DNA of 32,205 bases from Ruminococcaceae bacterium UBA7080. GTDB lineage: Bacteria > Bacillota > Clostridia > Oscillospirales > Acutalibacteraceae. The position numbers and the translations under genes were made by a program. Positions 17,861-25,759 of the stretch are shown here, piece after piece (the stretch's first letter is position 1; each line of letters begins with the position of its first letter). The stretch is from positions 1 to 32,205 of the forward strand of contig DKZG01000004.1 of the NCBI GenBank assembly GCA_002493595.1, read 5' to 3'. The notes beneath the pieces were generated by a model, which was given only the letters and a program-made list of their open reading frames with translations, did not search any database and had not been told where the DNA came from.

Positions 17861-17899
17861 AAAAAAAGCGGCTCTGTACAGAGTCGCTTTTTTAATTTT
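17861..17899. terminator. Bidirectional terminator between leuS and the AraC-type gene
   Basis: Seven A, then an 8-bp stem GCGGCTCT / AGAGTCGC (17868-17875 and 17880-17887, one G-U pair) with the loop GTAC, then a T run. Because A and T runs flank both sides it can stop transcription from leuS on the + strand and from the regulator gene on the - strand. The right-hand T run includes the last bases of the regulator's stop codon region (17892-17894). Confidence 0.93.
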
Positions 17900-18722
17900 T
17901 TGATATTTTATCGCGATATTTTTTCGGCGTTGTTTTATACTTTTGCCTGAAAGCTGAAATAAATGAGGATGAAGAAGAGTAGCCGCATATGAGTGCGCAT
18001 TCTTCAATCGGCATATTCTTCTGTTCCAGGAGTGTGACTGCCATTGCCATTCTGGATTCATATCTAAGCTGTTTAAAAGATGAGCCGTAATGTTCTTTAA
18101 TAATTCTTTCTGCTTGTCTTGGACATACGCCCATTCGCTTTGCAAAATCATTTAGGGTAGAGTTGATGCCGTCATCAAGCAGAAGCTGGTCAAGTATCCA
18201 AGAACGGTTTTCATTAAGGTCGTTGTCGGTATAAGGTCTTTGTGCTTTTGTGCTTTCAGGTGAATAAAGCCTTGCCATTTCGGCAATCAGTCTTATAGCT
18301 AAGGCTGATATAATACTTTCATTCCACAGTCTGTTGCTTTTGCTTTCTTCTATCATTTGTTTAAATATACTTCGTATACTTGAAGTGCTTTTTCCTATCC
18401 AAAATGGGTGTTGCGTGAAGTAGTTGATTGTGCTGTCTTTGCCGCTCGGCGATATTTTTAGATAAATGCAAAGCTCGTGCATGGGGGATTCATTATCCGG
18501 AATTTGCTTGTGCGGTATATTGGGTCCTGTTATATAAAGTGAATTTTTGGCAATTGTGTATTTAGCGTTTTCGGTCTCGAGTACGCCCTTACCGCTGTCT
18601 ATAAGATGGATTTCATATGCGTTTTTAGCATGAGAATGCATTTTAACAACATTGTTGATAGTGTCGGAAATGATTTTAAATATCTGTATTTTATTATTGT
18701 TATAATAACATGTAACAGTCAA
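17892..18722 (-). CDS. AraC-family transcriptional regulator with cupin sensor
   Basis: A 276-residue regulator. Residues about 10-110 look like an AraC-type cupin that senses a small molecule, probably a sugar: HSHAKNAYEIHLIDSGKG, then LYITGPNIPHKQIPD. The C-terminal about 100 residues hold two helix-turn-helix units: LNDFAKRMGVCPRQAERIIK and IEECALICGYSSSSSFISAF, ending in the typical FRQKYKTTPKKYR. The start is a TTG at 18720-18722: GGGAGGAA lies 7 bases upstream on this strand, and no ATG occurs nearby in frame. It is divergent from the phosphoesterase-GH38-GH29 genes, 177 bases away, and is most simply their activator; the inducer is unknown. Its 3' end shares the bidirectional terminator with leuS. 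Confidence 0.93.
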   Translation of the reverse strand: MTVTCYYNNNKIQIFKIISDTINNVVKMHSHAKNAYEIHLIDSGKGVLETENAKYTIAKNSLYITGPNIPHKQIPDNESPMHELCIYLKISPSGKDSTINYFTQHPFWIGKSTSSIRSIFKQMIEESKSNRLWNESIISALAIRLIAEMARLYSPESTKAQRPYTDNDLNENRSWILDQLLLDDGINSTLNDFAKRMGVCPRQAERIIKEHYGSSFKQLRYESRMAMAVTLLEQKNMPIEECALICGYSSSSSFISAFRQKYKTTPKKYRDKISKN

Positions 18723-18755
18723 GATAATTCCTCCCTCACAGGCATGTATAGATTT

Positions 18756-18784
18756 ATTTTAGCAGGCTTAAAGATAAATAGCAA
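18756..18784 (-). promoter_or_regulatory. Promoter of the AraC-type regulator gene
   Basis: Read on the minus strand, TTGCTA (18779-18784) and TAAAAT (18756-18761) are separated by 17 bases, with TG one base before the -10 word (extended -10). The predicted start of transcription is about 27 bases before the TTG start codon. Good match to a SigA promoter. Confidence 0.65.
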
Positions 18785-18798
18785 TAAATATATTTCAA

Positions 18799-18825
18799 AC
18801 GACATGAACTTGATAAACTTGTCGT
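18799..18825 (+). promoter_or_regulatory. Candidate operator for the AraC-type regulator
   Basis: A 6-bp inverted repeat, ACGACA (18799-18804) and TGTCGT (18820-18825), encloses two direct copies of AACTTG (18807-18812 and 18816-18821) nine bases apart. It lies between the two divergent promoters, upstream of the probable -35 region of the glycosidase operon, where an AraC-type activator would bind. Short repeats like these arise by chance in AT-rich DNA, so this is only a candidate. Confidence 0.35.
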
Positions 18826-18863
18826 CTAAATGTCTTTTAATCATAATCTAAAACTACTATACT
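18819..18863 (+). promoter_or_regulatory. Candidate promoter(s) of the phosphoesterase-GH38-GH29 operon
   Basis: Two readings are possible. TATACT (18858-18863) is a good -10 word but has only TTTTAA at the -35 position, as expected for an activator-dependent promoter. Alternatively TTGTCG (18819-18824) and CATAAT (18842-18847) are 17 bases apart, but that -35 would overlap the candidate operator. The start codon is at 18900. I favour the first reading. Confidence 0.4.
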
Positions 18864-18899
18864 TAAATTGAAACAAATTAAAAAGAAATGGGGATTAAT

Positions 18900-20114
18900 A
18901 TGAAAAAAGCTATTGCAAAATTTATCAGTTGTTTTATTGTCGTTTTGCTTTTTATAAGCACGGTTTCCATATCCGCATCAGCGGCGGATGTTAAAACCAA
19001 AGAATTGAAGTTTAATAAAAACGGTAATTTTCGTATTATGATTATTGCCGATACACAGGATACGCTTAATCCGAGGCAGGAGACGATTGATTTAATGGAT
19101 GCTGCCCTTGATAAAGCAAAACCTGATCTTGTAGTGTTTACAGGAGATAATATTCATGGTCCGGACTGGAAAATAGCGAAAAGCGAATCAAGAACCAAAA
19201 AGGCTATTGAAAAAATCATGTTACCGGTTGTATCAAGACATATTCCTTACTGTATTGTTTTCGGCAATCACGATGATGAAGGGGATGTATCAAAGCAATA
19301 CCAAATGGAGCTTTATCAGTCACTGGGAAATTGCCTTTCAACAGCAGGTGAAAATATGAAGGGACTTGGCAATTACAATATTCCTATTAAAAACAGCAGC
19401 GGCGATAAAAATGTTTTTAATCTTTGGTTTATTGACTCCGGCAGCTATAACACTGATGAAAGTATAGACTCATTTTATGATTTTGTCGGTACGGATCAAA
19501 TTAAATGGTATGAGAAAAAAAGCAATGAACTTAAAGCAGAAAACGGTGGTAAGCCATTGCCCTCATTTCTGTTTCAGCATATTGCCGTGCCTGAAATATT
19601 TGATTTGTTGAGTGAAGTTCCTAAGGGTACTGAAAATGCCGTTGAGAAAAACGGAAAATATTACATTGTAAATCAAGAAATAGCGCATGGCTATATGGGC
19701 GAAGGTCCGTGTCCTCCGGATTATAATAACGGACAGTTTGACTCATGGAAAAAGCAAGGTGATATTGTTGCAGCTTTTTTCGGTCATGACCATGTAAATG
19801 AATTTGCAGGAACACTGGATGGAATTGATATGATTTATACCCCCGGTGCAGGCTTCTATATTTACGGAAACGGGCTTAACCACGGTGTCAGAGTTGTTGA
19901 TATAAATGAAAAGGATTTATCCTATAAAACAGAGCTTTTATACTATAAAGATCTTGTTGGAGACAGCGTTTACGGCGGTGACTATTTGTGGTATGAGGGT
20001 GCTTGTACACATGAAGTAAAGGTTATTATAGCTGTTTCTGTTTCGGCTGCAGTTGTTCTGATTGCAGGCATAACTGCTTTTATTGTTGTAAAAAAGAAAA
20101 GAAAGATAAAATAA
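18900..20114 (+). CDS. Exported, membrane-anchored metallophosphoesterase
   Basis: A 404-residue calcineurin-like phosphoesterase. Residues 1-30 are a signal peptide: MKKAIAKFIS, a hydrophobic stretch, then the cleavage-like SASAAD. Metal-binding motifs are IADTQD (Asp51; the usual DxH His is Gln53), FTGDN (Asp83-Asn84), FGNHDDE (Asn123-His124), FQHIAVPE (His227) and FGHDH (His296, His298). A C-terminal transmembrane helix (about 375-397, VIIAVSVSAAVVLIAGITAF) followed by KKKRKIK anchors it with the enzyme outside the cell. The ATG at 18900 is preferred over 18888 because GGGGA (18890-18894) lies 5 bases upstream of it. It is first in the operon with GH38 and GH29, so a phosphate or phosphodiester on a glycan is a possible substrate; that is inference only. 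A nucleotide or phospholipid substrate cannot be excluded. Confidence 0.9.
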   Translation: MKKAIAKFISCFIVVLLFISTVSISASAADVKTKELKFNKNGNFRIMIIADTQDTLNPRQETIDLMDAALDKAKPDLVVFTGDNIHGPDWKIAKSESRTKKAIEKIMLPVVSRHIPYCIVFGNHDDEGDVSKQYQMELYQSLGNCLSTAGENMKGLGNYNIPIKNSSGDKNVFNLWFIDSGSYNTDESIDSFYDFVGTDQIKWYEKKSNELKAENGGKPLPSFLFQHIAVPEIFDLLSEVPKGTENAVEKNGKYYIVNQEIAHGYMGEGPCPPDYNNGQFDSWKKQGDIVAAFFGHDHVNEFAGTLDGIDMIYTPGAGFYIYGNGLNHGVRVVDINEKDLSYKTELLYYKDLVGDSVYGGDYLWYEGACTHEVKVIIAVSVSAAVVLIAGITAFIVVKKKRKIK

Positions 20115-20137
20115 ATTTACAGTAACGGAGAGTATAT

Positions 20138-23100
20138 ATGGCAAAGAAAAAAAAGATTTACACAGTTGCAACAGCACATCTTGATACAGTATGGAGTTGG
20201 GATTTTGAAGAAACCGTCAGCAAGTACATATACAATACACTTGTAGGCAATTTTAAGCTGTTTGAAAAGTATCCTACATACAAGTTTTCTTTTGAAGGTT
20301 CATACAGGTATGAACTTATGCAGGAATATTACCCTGAGCTTTTTGAGAAAATGAAAGAGTATATTAAAGCCGGCAGATGGAATGTCTGCGGCTCTGCCTA
20401 TGAAAACGGAGATGTTAATATCCCATCCCCCGAAGCTCTTTTCAGAAATATTCTGTTCGGTAATTCTTATTTTGACAGGAATTTCGGCAAGCGTTCTGTC
20501 GATATTTATTTGCCTGACTGCTTTGGCTTTGGCTGGGCATTGCCGAGTATTGCTCACCATGCAAACCTTATGGGCTTTACAACGCAAAAGCTTGCCTGGG
20601 GAAGTGCTTACGGCATTCCTTTCGATATAGGCAAATGGCAGGGTGTTGACGGTGAACAAATATATGCAAGCTGTAATCCGCATGATTATTATTTTACACT
20701 AAAAAAACTTCGTGATTGGGATTTTGTATTAAAAAAGCTTCATGAAAATGAAAAATATGATTTGGACTGGACCTATATTTTCCACGGAATAGGTGACAGA
20801 GGCGGTGCACCCGAAGAGGCCAGCATTAAATTTGTTGAGTCTGAAATAAAAAAGAATAGTACAAGTGATATTGAAGTTGTTGCTGCAGCTGCCGATGAAA
20901 TATATCATGATATCGAAAATAATTTTACCCGAGAGCAGAAAGATAAGCTGCCTGTATGGAAAACAGAGCTGGTTATGCAGAATCATGCAGTCGGAGGTTA
21001 TACATCCCGTGCTATAGGCAAGCGATGGAACAGACGCTGTGAAGAGCTTGCCGATATTGCCGAGCGCGGTAGTGTGACTGCTTCTTATCTTAAAACAAAT
21101 ACCTATAATCAGGATGTTCTTAACCGCTCATGGAAGCGGGCAATAGCACATCAGTTTCATGATGATATGCCGGGTACATCCTGTCAGCGTGTTTACAGGC
21201 GCTCATGGAATGATTTGGCAATGACTATGAATCAGTTTACTAATGAGCTTGATGCTGCCGTTTCTTCAATTGCCGGTCTGATGAAGACGGATTTCTGCAC
21301 AGGTATTTCGATTATGGTTTATAATCCGGTCGAAGCAGATCGCAGGGGTGCTGTTACGGTAAGACTGCATGATTTGCCTCTTCCTTATGTTCGGGTATAT
21401 GATGACAAGGGCAGAGAGGTTAAATCTCAGGTGAATCACCTTGACAGCGGTATGATTGAGGTTGTATTTATTGCCAAGGTAAAGAGTATGGGTACAAGAA
21501 TATACGATTTCAGACCGAGTGACAGGCCTTGCTGTGTAAAAAGTGATATTTCTATCAGCACGGATAATGTAATGGAAAATCAGAAATACATTGTAACACT
21601 CAACAGGAGGGGAAATATTACCTCAATTCTTGATAAAGAACTTGACGAAAAAGAAATTCTTAAAGAGCCTATTTCTCTTGGACTTTTCAACTATACCGGT
21701 TCAAAATCATGGCCTGCGTGGGAAATGAACTATAAGCAGGCAAACAAGGATGCTGACAGAATACCGAATATTGTTACCGTAACAATACTGGAGCAGGGTC
21801 CTGCAAGAGTTGCTTTTAAAGTGATTCAAAGTGATAAAAGAAGCACATTTACCAATATTGTAGCGCTCACAGATGGTTCAAAGGTTGTTGAGGTTTATTC
21901 TGAAATTGAATGGCAGTCACTTCGCACAATGGCGAAGCAGAAATTTGCCTTTACCTGTGAAAATGACAAAGCAACCTTTGATTTGGGACTCGGTGCAATT
22001 GAACGCGAAAATATGAGTGAAAAGCTTTTTGAAGTGCCTGCTCAGAAATGGGTAGACCTTACAGATAAAAGCGGCAGCTTTGGTGTGTCTGTTATCAGTG
22101 AATGTAAATACGGTTGGGATAAATTTAAGGATAATACTCTCAGAATGACCGTTCTTCATACCCCAAAGAGGAATTATAGAATTGATTCCATGCAGTCCTT
22201 TATGGACCTTGGACTTAACAGATATTCCTTTGCTGTTTTCAGCCACAGCGGCAAATTAGATGCCGCTACACAGCTTGAGGCAAGGCAGTTCATCACTCCT
22301 ATGACTGCGTATGAAGCTGATAAACATCAAGGTGTTTTCGGCAGTGAATATTCTTTTGGCAGCGTTTCAACAAATGATGTTATTGTTCGTGCAGTCAAGA
22401 AGGCCGAGGACAGCGATGAAGTTATCGTTCGTCTGAATGAGGGCTCAAATAGGTTTGTTGAGGATTTTACACTAACCTTAGGTGAGGGAATTGAATCGGC
22501 ACGTGAAATTTATGCCAGCGAAGAGTATAAGGGTGATGCTTTAATTCAGGATGGTGCTCTTGTAACAAGCTTTAAGCCGTATGAAATCAAAAGTTTTGCA
22601 CTTAAGCTGAAGCCTTCATCAAAAACAGGTAATTGTGCAGTATGCACAGCTGTCAATTTACCGTTTGATAAAAGTATTATAACAAAGCAGGGTGAAACTG
22701 CAGATTTTGATTTGACGATACCATATGAGATTATTCCTGATAAAATTGTGTCAGGCGGTACAGAATTTATTGTTAATAAGGATGGCAAAAACGCTTTGAC
22801 GGCCAATGGTCAAAGTATTCAAATTAACGAAGATTCAGATAAGCTTGTTTTGCTTTGTGCTTCACTTAACGGTGATAAAAGCGATGAGTTCATTGTTGAT
22901 GATAAAAGTGTTCTTGCTAAAATTCATTCCTGCTTCGAACGCTTTGCTGCTTGGGATTTATATGATTTTGGTGAAACAGCGTATATAAAGCAGGGCAGAT
23001 TGGGCTATGAGGCAACACACAGTCATAGAAACGGTAAGGATATGTTTGCAAAGGGAATGTATTTTTATCTCGTAAGTCTTGATGTGCAAAAGGCAAAAAC

Positions 23101-23371
23101 AGTTATGCTGCCGGTCGATAAGGATCTTGTAATTCTTTCAGCTGCACAGGTGAGCGGCTTGAAAGCTAAACTTGTTACACCTACATATGATGAGGTTGAA
23201 AATCAACGCCCATTTACATTCAGTCTTACTTTTAAAGAAAAGCTTCAGTATATCTGGAATAAGTGTGTGTGGAATTTAGGTGATAAAGATAACTTTATCA
23301 CGAACAACAATAACGGCAAAAACGAAAAAAGAGTAGAAACAAGGCACGCTAAACGAAGGAAATATGATTAA
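20138..23371 (+). CDS. GH38 alpha-mannosidase (cytoplasmic)
   Basis: A 1077-residue glycoside hydrolase of family 38, which removes alpha-linked mannose with retention. The catalytic zinc site is clear: His14 and Asp16 in ATAHLDTVWSW, and Asp127, also the expected nucleophile, in YLPDCFGFGWALP. The His in AHQFHDDMPGTS belongs to the fourth ligand motif and the three-helix middle domain (about 280-350). Beta-sandwich domains fill the rest. There is no signal peptide (MAKKKKIYTVAT), so it should act in the cytoplasm on imported oligosaccharides. GGAGAG (20128-20133) precedes the ATG. The last about 25 residues are unusual: an Asn-rich stretch, then a basic tail with RVETRHAKRRK. The tail also carries the AAGGA site used for the GH29 gene, whose start overlaps this stop. 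Linkage preference cannot be read from the sequence. Confidence 0.96.
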   Translation: MAKKKKIYTVATAHLDTVWSWDFEETVSKYIYNTLVGNFKLFEKYPTYKFSFEGSYRYELMQEYYPELFEKMKEYIKAGRWNVCGSAYENGDVNIPSPEALFRNILFGNSYFDRNFGKRSVDIYLPDCFGFGWALPSIAHHANLMGFTTQKLAWGSAYGIPFDIGKWQGVDGEQIYASCNPHDYYFTLKKLRDWDFVLKKLHENEKYDLDWTYIFHGIGDRGGAPEEASIKFVESEIKKNSTSDIEVVAAAADEIYHDIENNFTREQKDKLPVWKTELVMQNHAVGGYTSRAIGKRWNRRCEELADIAERGSVTASYLKTNTYNQDVLNRSWKRAIAHQFHDDMPGTSCQRVYRRSWNDLAMTMNQFTNELDAAVSSIAGLMKTDFCTGISIMVYNPVEADRRGAVTVRLHDLPLPYVRVYDDKGREVKSQVNHLDSGMIEVVFIAKVKSMGTRIYDFRPSDRPCCVKSDISISTDNVMENQKYIVTLNRRGNITSILDKELDEKEILKEPISLGLFNYTGSKSWPAWEMNYKQANKDADRIPNIVTVTILEQGPARVAFKVIQSDKRSTFTNIVALTDGSKVVEVYSEIEWQSLRTMAKQKFAFTCENDKATFDLGLGAIERENMSEKLFEVPAQKWVDLTDKSGSFGVSVISECKYGWDKFKDNTLRMTVLHTPKRNYRIDSMQSFMDLGLNRYSFAVFSHSGKLDAATQLEARQFITPMTAYEADKHQGVFGSEYSFGSVSTNDVIVRAVKKAEDSDEVIVRLNEGSNRFVEDFTLTLGEGIESAREIYASEEYKGDALIQDGALVTSFKPYEIKSFALKLKPSSKTGNCAVCTAVNLPFDKSIITKQGETADFDLTIPYEIIPDKIVSGGTEFIVNKDGKNALTANGQSIQINEDSDKLVLLCASLNGDKSDEFIVDDKSVLAKIHSCFERFAAWDLYDFGETAYIKQGRLGYEATHSHRNGKDMFAKGMYFYLVSLDVQKAKTVMLPVDKDLVILSAAQVSGLKAKLVTPTYDEVENQRPFTFSLTFKEKLQYIWNKCVWNLGDKDNFITNNNNGKNEKRVETRHAKRRKYD

Positions 23372-24752
23372 AATGAATACTTTCAATAAGAACTGGAGCA
23401 CGGATAATAACGGTTATCCGCTATGGGATAAAGACGTTGAGCGTTACATATCTGTTTGTCCTAATGAAAATCAACTCAAACTTGCCGATAAGCCATATTA
23501 CTGTTTTATCCATTTCGGAATGAATACCGCGACTGCCCGTGAATGGGGCTCAGACAAAGAGACAGTAAAAGATTTTACGATTCAATCAATTGATGCTGCT
23601 CAGTGGGTTTCGTCCATTAAAGCGAGTACGGCAACAGGTATCATTTTAACTTGTAAGCATCACGATGGTTTTTGCCTTTGGGAAAGTAATTATACGGACT
23701 TTTGTATAAAAAACACGGGTTTTGACGGCGATATTGTTAAGCTTGTTTCTGATGAATGCCATAGGCAGGGGCTTGATTTCGGTGTTTATCTATCGCCGTG
23801 GGATATGCACGATAAGCGTTACGGCACAGCAGATTATAATGATTATTTTTGTAATCAGCTTACAGAACTGCTTACAAACTATGGTGATATTTTTGAGGTG
23901 TGGTTTGACGGTGCAAAAGGCAAGGATGCAGTTGATTTTGAATATGACTGGAGCAGATATTTTCAATTGATACGCACGCTTCAGCCCAATGCCAATATCG
24001 CAATATGCGGACCGGATATTCGCTGGGTAGGCAATGAAGGCGGCAGGACACGAAAAAGTGAATACAGTGTTGTTCCCGCCGTTTTGTGCGATGCTGAAAG
24101 AACAATTCATAACAGTCAGCATGAAGAGCAAGAGGCTGCTGCACTTCAAAAATACAGCTCAACCGATGAGGACTTAGGCTCAAGAGAGCTTCTTTCAAAA
24201 AATGATAATTTATGTTGGTATCCTGCTGAAGTTGATGTTTCAATCCGCCGTGGCTGGTTCTATTCCAAAAATGAGAATATCACAGTAAAATCAGCAAAAA
24301 AGCTATTTAAAATTTATCTGAATTCTGTGGGCAACAACTGTACTCTTTTACTCAATGTGCCGCCGACTGATGCCGGCGTAATTCATAAAAAAGATGTTAA
24401 GGTGCTTAAATCACTCGGCAGAAGGATAAAATCAATTACGAAAAATCCTGTTATTTTGCACAAGCCGGGTGAACTTGATAAAAGTGAAGGTTATATTGAA
24501 TATAGCTTTGACAATGTCAAAAGGCTTAAATATGCTGTTATTGAAGAAGATATAAAGAAGAGCCAAAGAGTAGAGCTGTTTGATTTTTATATAAAAAAGC
24601 CTAATGGCAGATATAAATGTATTTATAAAGGTTCTGTAATCGGTGCAAAAAAAATTATATCCGTAAAAGGAAGAAACTGTGTAGGTGTCTGTATGGTAAT
24701 TCGCCAGTCACGCGGTAATCCCGTAATTCGTTCAATAGGCCTATATGAATAA
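23364..24752 (+). CDS. GH29 alpha-L-fucosidase, probably subfamily B
   Basis: A 462-residue family 29 glycosidase. The (beta/alpha)8 catalytic domain covers about 40-350: IHFGMNTATAREWG (His50), the fucose-binding CKHHDGFCLW (His99, His100), and VWFDGAKG with the likely nucleophile Asp182. WYPAEVDVSIRRGWFY, with Glu289 as candidate acid/base, and LLLNVPPTDAGVI resemble the GH29-B enzymes that act on alpha-1,3/1,4-fucose in Lewis-type glycans; this subfamily call is from memory of the pattern. Residues about 370-462 look like a beta-sandwich. There is no signal peptide, so it is cytoplasmic. Two starts are possible: ATG 23364 (overlapping the GH38 stop, 3 bases after AAGGA) or ATG 23373 (12 bases after). 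It is last in the operon, followed by a terminator. Confidence 0.93.
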   Translation: MIKMNTFNKNWSTDNNGYPLWDKDVERYISVCPNENQLKLADKPYYCFIHFGMNTATAREWGSDKETVKDFTIQSIDAAQWVSSIKASTATGIILTCKHHDGFCLWESNYTDFCIKNTGFDGDIVKLVSDECHRQGLDFGVYLSPWDMHDKRYGTADYNDYFCNQLTELLTNYGDIFEVWFDGAKGKDAVDFEYDWSRYFQLIRTLQPNANIAICGPDIRWVGNEGGRTRKSEYSVVPAVLCDAERTIHNSQHEEQEAAALQKYSSTDEDLGSRELLSKNDNLCWYPAEVDVSIRRGWFYSKNENITVKSAKKLFKIYLNSVGNNCTLLLNVPPTDAGVIHKKDVKVLKSLGRRIKSITKNPVILHKPGELDKSEGYIEYSFDNVKRLKYAVIEEDIKKSQRVELFDFYIKKPNGRYKCIYKGSVIGAKKIISVKGRNCVGVCMVIRQSRGNPVIRSIGLYE

Positions 24753-24780
24753 TAAAACATCCCAATTAAGTTAGAATAAG

Positions 24781-24817
24781 AAAAAACACATAAGGTCGGT
24801 GCCTTATGTGTTTTTTT
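24781..24817. terminator. Bidirectional terminator closing the glycan operon
   Basis: A perfect 15-bp stem, AAAAAACACATAAGG (24781-24795) with CCTTATGTGTTTTTT, around the loop TCGGTG, ending in seven T. A and T runs on both sides let it serve GH29 on the + strand and the radical SAM gene on the - strand. The remaining bases to 24892 show no further structure. Confidence 0.93.
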
Positions 24818-24892
24818 ACAATTATAACAGAAAACGCAATGATTTTAAGCAGTATATCTTTACGCAGGGTGTTCAGCTCTCAGCTTCTTATT

Positions 24893-25759
24893 TTATAATT
24901 TGTTTATTGCATTGAGAACCTTTTTCTTGTCTGCTGACCAGAGTGGTGCAATCAAATCCTTTTTTGCTCCGTCTCCTGTGAGTCTGTGTATCACAATATT
25001 ATCGGGAATTATATCAACACAAGCCTTTATGATATCCAAGTATTGCTCAAAGTCCAGTGTTTCAAATTTTCCGTTCTTATAATCTTTCTCAAGATCTGTA
25101 TTTTTGATGACATGCAAAAGCTGAAGCTTAATGCCGTTGATTTTGCTTCTGCATACATAATCAACTGTCTCCAGCATATCCTGTTTGGTTTCATAAGGCA
25201 ATCCTAAAATAATATGAACAACAATATTTATACCGATTTTACGCAAATTTGTAACTGCTTCGTCATATACATCAAGCGTGTAGCCGCGTCTGATATATTC
25301 TGCACTTTTTTCGTGGATTGTCTGGAGTCCCAGTTCAACAAAAACAGGTTTTATTTCATTTAGTTCGTTTAGCAAGGCAAGCACTTCACCGGACAGACAG
25401 TCCGGTCTGGTGGCTATTGACAGGGCAACGATATCTTTATGCTCTATTGCTTCAAAAAATTTTTCTCTCAGCACATCCACAGGAGCATATGTGTTTGTGA
25501 ATGCTTGAAAATAGGCAATGTATTTACCGTCTTTGATTTTCTTTTCAAGACGCTTTTTGCCCTGCTCAATTTGCTCCGTAATGGGAAGCTTTGCACTTTC
25601 GGCAAAATCGCCGCTGCCGCCTTTTGAGCAAAAAATACATCCCCTTGTATCTATTTTTCCGTCACGATTCGGGCATGTGAAGCCTGCATTCAGACTCACC
25701 TTATATACCTTTTTGCCGAATGTATCTTTGAGATAATTGTTAAGACTGTAATATTTCAT
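24893..25759 (-). CDS. TIGR01212-family radical SAM protein (YtqA/YhcC type)
   Basis: A 288-residue radical SAM protein of the family of B. subtilis YtqA and E. coli YhcC. The iron-sulfur motif has the family spacing: Cys29 in TCPNRDG, Cys41 and Cys44 in TRGCIFC. Other family pieces are FCSKGGSGDFA, AYFQAFTNTYAP, SIATRPDCL, VELGLQTIHEKSAEYIRRGY, ILGLPYET and HRLTGDGAKKDLIAPLWS. The reaction is not something I can state with certainty; RNA modification is a common suggestion for Elp3-like radical SAM groups. The ATG is 20 bases inside the end of the upstream monophosphatase gene and has only a weak GAAAG site, so translation is probably coupled. Compare the Elp3-like gene at 7370-8341, which shares TRPDC and VELG motifs. 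Confidence 0.93.
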   Translation of the reverse strand: MKYYSLNNYLKDTFGKKVYKVSLNAGFTCPNRDGKIDTRGCIFCSKGGSGDFAESAKLPITEQIEQGKKRLEKKIKDGKYIAYFQAFTNTYAPVDVLREKFFEAIEHKDIVALSIATRPDCLSGEVLALLNELNEIKPVFVELGLQTIHEKSAEYIRRGYTLDVYDEAVTNLRKIGINIVVHIILGLPYETKQDMLETVDYVCRSKINGIKLQLLHVIKNTDLEKDYKNGKFETLDFEQYLDIIKACVDIIPDNIVIHRLTGDGAKKDLIAPLWSADKKKVLNAINKL

